Shown one piece after another: positions 34,101-46,100 of a stretch of 64,000 nt of DNA; position 1 is the stretch's first letter; every line of letters starts with the position of its first letter. Source of the DNA: Ypsolopha sequella (taxonomy: Eukaryota; Arthropoda; Insecta; Lepidoptera; Ypsolophidae); the NCBI GenBank assembly GCA_934047225.1, contig OW203992.1:11583501-11647500 (forward strand). The letters run 5' to 3'. The position numbers were made by a program, and so were the translations under genes. The notes beneath the pieces were generated by a model that was not told the origin of the DNA, did not search any database, and was given only the letters and a program-made list of their open reading frames with translations.

Positions 34101-37100
34101 CACATCATAATTAAATATACTTAAATAATTATCTAAATATTATTATTTTAACTCAAGACAAAAAAAGTTTTTGAATTTCGATGTACAATTTTCGTCTGCT
34201 TTTTGTAACAAATAGATCAATTTATTCTGGTGGATGCCTCCGGGGACCCAAGGGCTGCAGCTTACCTTGGGCAACGCATTAGTCTTGCTATCCAACAAGG
34301 TAATGCCGTCAGTGTTTTGGGTACCCTGCCCAGTGACAGCGATGACTTTCATAAAGCGGAATTTTAAAATTCGCCGGCGATATCAATATGGGGTGAATTG
34401 GGGTGGGATATCCGGTAAAAAGTTTGAAAATTAAAAACATGATGTCTGAAGTAGTTATTTGAAGAATAGATAAATTAAAACAGTTGGTCAGTTTACGTTA
34501 ACTTTAGCAAGAATTGAAGGATTCGGCTCTGGACATAGAACGATGGAAGATATTACACCGACAAGAGCTAGGTTCTTAAATTATTGATGATGATGAGTCA
34601 GTTTATCTAATGATAAGTTAATGAACCTTCGACTTGATACTGTCATAATAATACTGGGAGCCTGACAGTAATGCACTTTAATTACGCTTGTCGACTAAAC
34701 AAACGATGTCTCATTCATAAACAAAACATAGCTCAAAATAGCATGGCTTTTCTGTTTATAAACATTAGATAATTGTTACGATAGTTGTGGTATTACTCAT
34801 ATTGGTAAATCATGAACAGCAATAACTAAAAATGATTACACTTTTATATAATATGAATTAGTCAAAATATACAGGAAAACAACCAAAAAAATTTGAAAAT
34901 GTACTATTTTCTAAGTCACGCGTGTTTTGGCGGCGTTGAATGTGCAAAGACAAGACCATAGCAAATCTTAAATTCAGTTGAAGTTGTATTAACTTGTTCA
35001 AAGTTACTTTATTTGTTAGGGTTGGCCCCATTATTATAGTATTTTTTTTCTGTTATTTCCTCGTGAATGGTATTTATAGTATCTGTCTATCGAATGTTAT
35101 GGCGAGAATCCCTAGTCCCAGGCGAGAATACAAACATTCTCACAACGGTTTTATAAATTATTTTATATTTTTATTTCAATATTTAAAATTTAATTTATAC
35201 TTGCGATTGTCGGCACTTGGTGAAACTTGGAAAGCATCTTTAATAAAACTTACTTGTACACTATTTCACACTAAATGTTTTACACCCAACCGGTTTCGAA
35301 TAATTAATTCATTTTCAAGGGGTTTTATTTATTTTAGAACTACTGCAACTACGTGCTGTAAAAACCAATATTATTTTTGTAGTGATCAAAATTATACAGG
35401 TATGTGGGTAAGGCATCAAAACTTCTTGGCTTCTTAGGGATACCAGTATCAACGAAAATTACCAATAAAAGAGACTTTTGTATGTCGTATTAAATGTTGT
35501 AACGGAAAAATAAAAAATAATAAACATAAGAATAGCGTGATAAATGTCAATTAACTCTCAAAATAAAACCTTAAAATGTGTAATTAAATGTCAAAATTGT
35601 AAGTACTTTAAAGTTGTATAATTGAATGTCAAATCTTTAAATGATCTGGAGATTGAATGTAAATGTCAAATTAAAAAAATATATATACGAATAGTCATGC
35701 AAATGCCTGCTAATAACATTATTTAAATGTAATCTGTTTTTTTTTCTGGGTGGAACTCGAAATATTTTAATTATTTGAAATAAAGTACATGAATAGTTTT
35801 CTTGGTTTTTAGGATGTATATTTAGAAAATATATCAAATCAGCTATGTAAGGCGCAAGCCCCACAGAAGTGACGTAGCGGTGGCGCGTGGCGCGGACGGA
35901 CAATCAAACCAACGAAAAATAAACCTAATAGTTACAAAGCATAGGGTCGTTTTTGCCGAAAGAGGAGCGTGCGTCCGCGCTTCCAGGTGACCGACGCGAC
36001 GTCCGTCGCCGCCGCGTTTATGGAAACCCTTCCAGTATTCAGAACCACAGTACTTCTGAGTTGCGGAAGCCTTTAAGCGATTGAACGCGCAGTTTGATGA
36101 ATTAAAAGCTACCCTACTTTTAGTTCTGTAATGCGGGAGGCTTTACAAACGCAATATTAGCGTTATGGATATAAATTCCTACCGCTACTCAGATTAGCCT
36201 ACCCTGCTTTTAGTTCTGTAATGCGGGAGGCATTACATACGCAATACTAGCGTTATGGATATGAATTCCTACCGCTACTCAGACTAAAAATTGGGTTATA
36301 GGTTTAACAGAATACGCTCAGTAAGGACATCTATGTAATCAAGCGAAGATTAAAGAAAGGATGAATATCATATAATAAAAATAAAAAAATGCATAAACGT
36401 ATGACAATATAATCATAAAATTTATAACATTAGATGAATCCATAATTATTAACAACAAAATTATTAGATTAACTCGTACGCTTGCTTTGAAGTTTGTGCA
36501 TTCTCGAATAATTTCGTCATTCGTTTAATTTCTTTACTGCAAGACATAACTAATATCCTTTAGTAATCGAAGTCTCAAACACAATGCACTCAAAACAGCA
36601 TCTAAATGCACAATAATTTCTTCTATTTAACACATTGGTTAAGCTAATCAAAAAAAAATGCGGAAGTAATTGTTCTCGGAACTAATTTTAATAAAAAGAA
36701 AACCGGCCAAGTGCGAGTTCGACAGGAACCCTAACAAACAACAGCGCGATGCGCATGATATCGCTCTCTCTCTCTTGGCACGTGCCGCTTGCGATCTGAG
36801 ATCGGGGAGCATAGTACAGAAATCCCTCCCGCGTGTCAGATCGCACCTAAGTACTTTTATACTATCTAGGGATCTGAGTAGAGGAAGCATTTTTATTATG
36901 AAGTCTTGAATACTACACCGGAAACAATACCCGAATCCAGATCGTTCGCAACTCTGAATAGTGGAATGGTTTAAAGCAACTTTTTGTGAATTAATGCTGG
37001 TAAACCCTCCCGCAGCTCAGAAGTACCGGAGTTCTGAATACTGGAAGGGTTTCCATAAACGCGTCGCCGCCACCATTTGTCGTTGCTACGAGTATGATTG

Positions 37101-40100
37101 TCCGTCCGCGCCAAGCGCCACCGCCACGTCATTTCTGTGGGGCTTGCGCCTTAGTTTATGTATCAATTATAATATATAATATTAATTTTCAAGTTACTTC
37201 AACTTTATAATCTAACTGCTCCCAACCCAAGGAGAAGGGCGCTGTTACTCCTTACTTACAGGCCTAAAAACCTAGCTAGGAAACAGCAACACCTTTGTTA
37301 TGGTACCACATTGTTATAGACTAAGCATAAATATGTACATATCCTTCATCTTGTACCCTCTTACGATAAATAAACGAATTTGAATTTGAATTTGAATATA
37401 TTGCTATTAGCAATAAATGCCGCCCTTGTACACCATGTTTAATTGTTTTTTTTTTGTCTTTAAGTTATTTGTGTAAATGTGCAAAAAGTGTTATAATATA
37501 AATAAAAAATGAAAATGCCACGAACGTATTGGCTGAATCACAGAAATAGTGACTCATGCTCTTTCGCCTGACCAGCTATTTTATCTACAGATCCAAACAC
37601 AAAAGCCTTTGTTCCATTTAGCTAACAGTGCTTATTGAATCAACTTGAGTTTTCTGTAAATATTGCAGATGACTTGGGAAAATTTATACCATGAAAAAAT
37701 ACACTTGGTTTCTTAATTAAATACACCATAATTATAGGTAAGAAAAAGTTTGACCAAATAATTGTGGTTTAGAAATTTGCAACGCGATAACAGGACACTG
37801 AAGAAATTTTCGTTACAGTAACTATCTTTTGTCATTTTTGAATGTGCATACACGACGTAGGAATACTGGACAGATTTCAACGGGGTTTTCATTGCTTTGT
37901 TATATCCCAGAAATAACATAGAAGGCTAAAATAAATAAAATAATGTTAAATAATTTTCATAACGAAACCTGACTGCTAAGCAATTTTCACAACTTCTCGT
38001 TTTTATTTCACAACAATTTCGTTTTTATAAATAATTAAAAAACAAAAACTTTACACTAACCCCCAAATTTTCTCGTGTCAAACCTAAAAACCAGCCAAGT
38101 GCGTTTAGGGCCACGCGCAGTGTAGGGTTCCGTAGTTGCCCTACACAACATGCGAACTTCTTCTTCAAGTACATTTTATAAGTTTGTCGACTGATACAGA
38201 TCGTGCCAAACTTCTAGTCTGCTCGGAAGTAGAAGAACGGCCCATACATTTTGTTCCTGGCGATGCGAATCGCTCCATGTTTAGAGGGGATTAAAAGTAT
38301 GGCGCGATCTATATATACTCTTTAACTTGTAAAGACTACTTAGCTGTGATAGTTTTTATTTTAACTTCGTTATACATATTACTACCGTGAATTTATTCAC
38401 ATATCCAAAATCAACCGTTCAGCTGGCAGGGGGAGTGACATTTGACTCTAACAAAAATTTGCACTTTTTTCAATTTGCAATTTCGCAACTGAATCGAAAA
38501 TTAGTTTTCACACACCCACAACATTTTTGAACGACCTACCCTCAGAACATTTTAGTTATTGTTCTGAAGACCTACCCAAAGACACCCAAGGGATAGACGT
38601 GAAAAAAATGTATACCCACTTTGCGTGTAACATATTATTTTTTTTTTCAATATTTTATTTAACTACTTTGTCGATGTGAATAATATGCCAAATAACAGCT
38701 TTCTAGTACTAAGAGTCACTGAGCTAAGCCGTGAACAGACAGACAACCAGACGGACATGCCGAAACTATAAGGGTTCGTTGCTGGCTACGGAACCCTAAA
38801 AAGGGTCAACAAAAAGTAAAATGAAATATAAGAACTACACTTGAATTTTCTATCATATACAGGTACTCGTTACATGGTAATGCTTTTAGTTAAAATATTT
38901 TATAAAATAAATTTATAAGGTGTTATTATAGCCGATTCTGAAGGCTTTAATTTTAGTTTTAGTGCTGTCAAAACTAAATTTTCTTCATTGCAAAATAGTC
39001 CTTAACTGTTAGGGTTAGAAGTTAAATTACTTTGGAAAATTTTAAGTTTTGACAGCACTAAAACTAAAATTAAAGCCTTCAGCATCGGCTTTAATGTGTA
39101 ATTTTATGTGGCAAAATTACACCATAACCTCCCGCAACGTGGAGTGGTCACAATTCATCTGTTACTTAAAACTTACAATTCATATCTGTCTATTTTTTCT
39201 GTCAAACATTCTCATATCTATTTCATCTGTGTCACGTACTATTTTTATCAGTTTGACCCAGTACCTAATCTGTCACCTAAATAGTCTACTCTACACGGCA
39301 CTAGAATAATAACCGCTTGGACTTGAGCTATACACTTCGCCAGTACTGAGCAAGGCTCAAACTACACTGGTTTATCTTATCAGAGAAAAGAAACGAACAC
39401 AAAAGTTGCAACGTAAATAAATGGACAGACCCCCCGCCAACATCATTGTGTTTAAAATCGCATCTAAACAAAACATTAAGCCGAACGGAAACGATCTCGA
39501 GTTCACATGCGAATTCACAAAACAACCGTGGCGAAGAGGAACTCGGGAAAACATTTGCGAGTTCCATGCGTTCCCACCGCCCGCCCGCCACGGACCGTGT
39601 GCCGTAGGGATGTCCACTGTCCGTATTCGAATTCCAAACAATTTGAGCCGTATCCAAATTAAAGTTAACTATGTTATCCTGGATGTTAATTTGATAATCT
39701 TTTTCCTTCAAACAATGTTTTCTACCCATGAATATGGACAACTTTTACTACGTTCCTAGAAAAATATGTTTAGGTATATGTGATCTTTATACACAACAAT
39801 ATTAATTGAATATTCATGTTGTAATGTAAGTAAGTAATTTATGTATATTATATGTATAATGTTATTTATTAACATTATAAATTTTAGTATTGCATCGGTT
39901 CTTCAAAGCCTTCTGTGTGATAACTGGCCTGACATAATACCAGGGCACTGAGATTTTTTTAAATCGCATTGTCCTGAGTCAGACCTTTTTCGCTGTCTCA
40001 ACACATCTCTTGTTTTTATTGTAATTGTGTTACCGATCATTGTGCATGTTAGTGTTGTGTTTGTTCATTTTCTAATCTACTTTATTTTATTTTTTACTTG

Positions 40101-43100
40101 TTGTTGCAGCGAATAAATGCCTTCTTATTCTTAAAAAATTAAATACTACTTGACCAAATTGTACGAAACGGCTGTTTTTTTGCGCTTTCAGGGTTGGCCT
40201 CATAGTAAAAGTTGTTCATACTAACTGGTAGAACTCCCCGTTTTATGATAAAATGTTATCATCTTAAAAATCTATACAAACTAGAAAATGATTCGAAATA
40301 ATTGAAATTTGTTTACATTCAAATCTTACATAAAGGAAATCAAGGCGACACACGACCATAAGCTGTGGTATACCTTTTTGTGATATAAAGCCTAAACGCG
40401 GGCGAAGTAAGATCCAGCATGGTATACAAGGATGTTTTGGCGACTGTCCATCCATCCATCAGCCTAGTTCGTCCACTGGTGGACATAAGCCTTTCCAGGA
40501 CTTTGCCACTCCCGGCGATCATCCTGGAAGAATTGCCCATACTCACACACGCTGGGCAGGCGGTTTGGTGAACGCGTTGCCGGAACCCTCGCACCAGTGA
40601 CACCAATGCCTGTCACCAGTCTCTTTGGCGACTGTACAGTCCGGTAACAATTAATTTATTAATCTGCATAATAGATCTGAGCCGCGATCTGGACCGTGAT
40701 GAAGAGGTTAACATAAATTGAGCCAGTACTAGAAAAACTAGAATGGCTTTGTTTTAAAATAAGCTACTTGCTTTTTAAAGCTCTCTCAAAACTGGAAACC
40801 TTTATACTCGTATTAATATCTACCCTGTCACATATACTGCTGAAATGATGAAGGTGTTTTTTTTTAAATACGTTGGATATTATGTGTTCCATTTCTAATA
40901 CCCACATGTACTCACACACACCTGTCTCCCTGAGAGGTAGTCAGAGACTAAAGATTTCTATCTGCTACGATCCTGACGCACCTCTTTTGCCTCCTTTATA
41001 TACATCCATCAATCTAGTCATACAAGCTCTTTTATTCCGGGTAATTTTAACATTGCTCTTTTCGGTAAGTCGCCATTTTAGTCAGCTTCAGGATACGTCC
41101 TTCGAGGCTGGCCTGACCAAGCTTTAACTTCACTTATATAAGTTTCTTCCGTAACACTACTTTCATTCATCCTCTCCATTTTTAATTAAGCGTATTATCA
41201 AGCAAATTACACCAATAACACTTACAATTACGTTGACGGAACTGGTCTTTAATAGCCTTCATTATAGTCGATAAAAATCAGCTACATATTCAGCAATAAT
41301 TCAGCAAATAAACATACACCCGTAAAGGAATATTCGAATCCGAATTCCGATATCACAAATCCCTATAAAACGGTGCATAACACATGCAAGCAAGTTGTCG
41401 CCGCATGGCCAATAAAAACAGCAGTCGTCGACCTCTGTGCGTCACAAGTGTGGTCGCACGATAAGCCAAGACATTACTGCGTCCCGTTCACTTGACGTCG
41501 AGTGCACTGTGCGTGCATCACACAACTGTGTATGTGCCGTTCTCAGAGAAAATGTTAATGGAAAGCTTCTATTAAAAAGTTTTTAACCAGATGGTTATGG
41601 TTATGGTTATATTATAAGCTTCTTGGCTTCTATCATATTTTCCTTACTTTTAAATTTCAATTATATGGAATTATGACAATACTAGGAAAGGGATGCGCAT
41701 GCGATTACTGCGCAAGTAAAGAAAAAACGATATACCTCATCTCGCTTACTTGCACAGTTCTACCCCTTTCCTTGAACTGTCATAATTCTATGTAAGTAAT
41801 TAATATATTTACAACATTAATTTTTTCACTTTTTCACTAAACCAGAGAAACCAAGGAAAATCATCAACGTTTATTGTTTCAATAAAACAAAATTCTATAA
41901 GTTGTGTAACAATTTTCGGGGTCCCGTTAAAAAGTAGTTTACTCGACGCAGAATTAAACAATTTAATAATTTTATCTAAAAAAAAAATCTCCTACAGTTG
42001 TTATATAAAACGGACGAGACATGCATGAAGGATCTAACCTTCCAACAGCCAAACAGAGAAAGAAGACGAGCAATTAAAAAGTTTGTTCATTCATATCAAC
42101 TATGCAGGGCAACGACCTGCCATCTCCTGCCAGATGGACTCAATGAGCCCTTTATGAGAAACAGTCCCTAATTACAATTTCTTTTTTTATTTAGGGAGGG
42201 GAGATAACATGTCCTCATTTGAGTTTTATAACTTGTAAAAACATGGCCAAAGGCATTAAGTCATTTTCCACGTCTTCTAAGGCTGCCTTTCCACCAGAGC
42301 TGTGTGAGAAACCAGAGCGGAGCTAGAAAAAAATACACCTGCAGAACGCTTAATTTTCCTATTCCGCGCAGCTCAAAGCTATCCAATTGGTAGATTATTT
42401 TCTTAGCTCACCGCTCGCTTCTTTGCTGTACTTTGCACATTTCTCGTGGACAGCCCGCTGTCTATAAATTCTAAAATAATACGTGTTGCTTACTGTTTTA
42501 GAAATATTATTACGTATGAATCAAGTTAAGGAGCTGCACTATGCTAAAATTCGGTCCCGCTCTAACGCGTTTGTTTTTTAACTCTCTATTCAGCTCTAAT
42601 CAGATGCCGCGCACGCAAAACTTCAGTTATTTTGAAATCGTGGCTCCATTAGGACATACAGAAATAAAGTAGTAAGGCTTTTTTGTAGATAATAATGAGA
42701 TCTTTTATTGTGTGGAAGATTCATTTCAAACGCATATTCCGTGTCCGAGCGAATTGAATGTACAGAATGAAATTAGGTACCTATGTACATATATATATTT
42801 ATTTGAGTAAAGATATAAAATTTCGATAATCTATAAAGGTTCAATTCTTCAGAAAAACATGATTAAGTATATTTCCCAGAATTTTCTAGTAGCCAGTTTG
42901 GCCTACAAATCGAGCTAAATATACGCAATTTTACCAAATCCACGCTTATTCAAGCCTTAAACGCTAAAAATTTGAAACAAACCGACCCAAGAATTAATAT
43001 AATAAACACTAATAATGTCCCTTCAAAACGCCTACACTACTTGACTTGCCTTGGATTAGAGATTGGTCCCTTCCCACATGTCTGTAAGTAGACCAATCAC

Positions 43101-46100
43101 TTTATACTCTAGTTATCTAGCAGTCTATGAATAACTTGACAACTCAATTTAAGATTCATATTCGTCGGATAGTGCAAGGTGCATGCACAAACTGGCATAC
43201 AAAGTTCAGTGCTCTAGGGATAGCAATTCAAAGAACATCAACAACTCTCCACAATGTGATTGGTCACGGTTCACGAATGACATAACTGCTTGTGATTCTG
43301 TGTGTCTATGCCACCTTTTGTATTTGTTGATATATAACGTATTTAGGTTTATTTGTTTCTGCATCGTGGTGGAAAGTAACTACGAGATTGAATTTTTTTA
43401 TCGTACCTGTCATATGATTGAAATAAAATTAACTTGACACAGTTAGCCAGATAAACAACGTGTCACAGAAAGGTGTAACCATATTTGAAGAGGTTATTCA
43501 GTCAATGGTTTAGAACAACTTTTACTATGAAACAATCCTGTATATCGAAAATAAAAAATACTCGCTTCATAGTAAAATGCAATGCCGCTCGGCCGAAATG
43601 TATGGAAGGGCAGTTTGAGATTTCAAGGTTGACTCCATAGTAAAAGTTTTTCTATACCATTGACTAAGTTCTTCAAATTATGGTTACACCTTTCTACTAC
43701 ACGTTGTATATATGTATATGTTTTGGTGCATTTGGCCCCCAGTATTTTGTGATAACATAGCGACATCGTTCGCACTATCTTCCGATAATACAGAGCGTAC
43801 ATACATAGCAATAAACTAGTCTACACATTGTATCTAGTGATAAAATGTGTTACTATTGTGCGTATTTTGTTTGTTTTATTAAAACAAAACAATTATACTA
43901 AAGTGTATTCAAATCCAATTTTTTTTAATAAAAAAAACCCCTGAGGCCCATTTACACCAAGAACTAACTTTTTATGTTATGTCATTTATTACATGAAACC
44001 GCAGAGAGAGGAAGGAGAGTTATTTATCCTGAGATGTGGACGTTAAAATACTAACTACTTAATGGAAGCACCATTGAGAATTTGAGAAAGTCTGCATCTT
44101 TATGTATACCATAATTTATGAAAATAAATTATCTTTATATATATATCGAGTAAGTCATAAAGACGTGTTGCATATTATTCCTAAAATAGAATATAAATTA
44201 CCCCTAGGTAATTTTACTAACTTATTTTAGCGAACCAACCAAGTTTGCGTGAAATGTCAGCGCCGCTGTAAACGATTTTATGATCATTTCAACTTTTATT
44301 CGATTGTTACTTTCAAGGTTCTAGGTCATTAGAGTTATTACTTAGGAATTGTTACTCATTCTTCTATATATTCTATAGACCTAGCAAATTCACTTAATTA
44401 ATTCAGCTTTTAAGAAAGCTCTACACAATTTTTCTAGAAAAATCTGTTAAATAACATAATTAGATAGAAATATCTCTCATTTTTCGAATTTTAGTTATTA
44501 CCCTACTAGTTAGAGTTAGAGGCTTTTTGTTATGATTTCTCTTGGTACGGGACTAAGTACATACTGCAAGGAAATTGTTTACCCAAGGCCCAAGAAAGGT
44601 ATTAAGGCGGCTGCGTAAAATAAGTCCTCTTGTCATATTTTATGGTATGTCCAGATCTTTGTAAATGGTTAGTATTTAAACGAGCGAATTTAAATTCAAA
44701 TTTAAGGTGTCAAAAATACTGAATATAGCTTACTAAAATACTAAGTAGGCGAAAGACTATGGGCGAATAAAAATGGTGAAAACGGCGACTTGAAAAGACA
44801 AATTTGTGTTGAGTTGAATAATTATTCAGGCGAACAATTTTCTATTTTAGTGACAATTGAATTTTAAGAAATAAAACTAGGGACGTCGTCGCCTCGCTTC
44901 GCTCGGCTCCTTATTTTATCTTACATGTAAACCTTACACGCTCCTCCTCGCTTCGCTCATCGTCACAACAATTTTTTGACTTTTGGTGAAATATTTTCGA
45001 TTTCATACTTTAAAGTCGCCCACTCAGTATTTTTAGTCGCACGCTATGGTATGTATTGGTATTACTTGAAGTCGCTAATTAAATTTTTTATTCGCCCGAT
45101 TAATAATTTTTCTTTGTAAATTAGCAAGTGTCTCGAGAACTAATATTAAAATCTGATATCTTTGGAACAACTAAATAGTACCTTTCTTCCTCATAGCCTG
45201 GTCCCAGAGCAGCGACGTGATGTCGTCCACCCAGGTGTTCCTCACTTGGGGTTCTCTCGTCTCCAGCTTGTAGGACTTGAGGTTCCGCTTCTTGTACCAG
45301 ACGGAGAACTTGTGCTGGTCATGCTCCTTCGCCGTGATGCCGAGGTCGTCCACGGGGATGTGGTCTTTGTACAGGAAGAGTTCCACTGTTAGTTGCTGGA
45401 ATTGGAAAATAAACATTAAGGGGCTGCACAATGCTAAAATTCAGTCCTGCTCTAACGCTTTTGTTTTTTAACTGTCTATCCTGCTCTTCTCAGATGCCGC
45501 ACACGCAAATCCTCAGTTATTGGCTACATTATGACATTAACTATAATTTATTTATGTCATAAAGATGTTTTTTTTCTAGTGAGTATCTGCGTGTGTTGGT
45601 TTCTTTTCAATCGGCTTTGAAATATCGAAACTGAATCGCTTTTTTCGTGAAATTCATGCTTTTTAAAAGGTTATTTATAAAGTGTAATTAATAATTGTCT
45701 TGAGTCAAAAAATACACCATATTTCTTTTAAAATTTTTAACATCTACATTTCTGTAACTGAATCCAATGCAAAACTGATGTTTTGCAAACTGACAAACAG
45801 CACTGTGGAGCCACTTAAATGAGATATTTGGTTTATTTGTCAGAGTAAAAATACCCCGAAATAGAAGAGCTTGATGTATAGATTGATGTGGATGTGTAAG
45901 AAGCAAAAGAGGTATGTCAGGATCGTAACATATGGAAATCTTTAGTCTCTGCCTACCCCCCTGGGAGACAGGTGTGGGTGTATATATGTATGTATGTACT
46001 TAAAAATACTGGAATGTAAAATAACGGAGGACGTTGATGAAACGTCATTGGGGTTTGCGACGTTTTGAATGTGTACATAGTTTAAGCTAGATGTAGTCCA

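Larger units (their letters stand above)
35846..37160. mobile_element. 1.3-kb non-autonomous element with long inverted ends
   Basis: 'ggcgcaagccccacagaagt' at 35850, 'cgcggacggacaatca', then 'tttatggaaacccttccagt' with 'attcagaac' at 36018-36047 are mirrored in reverse order at 37004-37155. Arms total about 200 bp and are unusually GC-rich. The interior holds a 90-bp tandem duplication and a short-element head, but no transposase frame. The superfamily is not identified. Confidence 0.8.

Noticed and set aside
34261..34320. 60-bp minus-strand exon with donor CCCAAG|GTAAGC
   Set aside because: It would leave in phase 0, while the neighbouring RhoGEF exons 45182-45395 and 30977-31063 join directly in phase 1; the plus strand gives a more protein-like reading.
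34994..35437. 147-codon plus-strand frame, the longest apart from mariner
   Set aside because: It runs through an antisense repeat end shared with 61640-61745, has a low-complexity hydrophobic start and no domain or splice context.
39328..39759. Overlapping 137-codon minus and 112-codon plus frames
   Set aside because: Both strands are open, no domain is visible, and the right end is shared with a repeat at 6981. Kept only as an uncertain GC-richer block.
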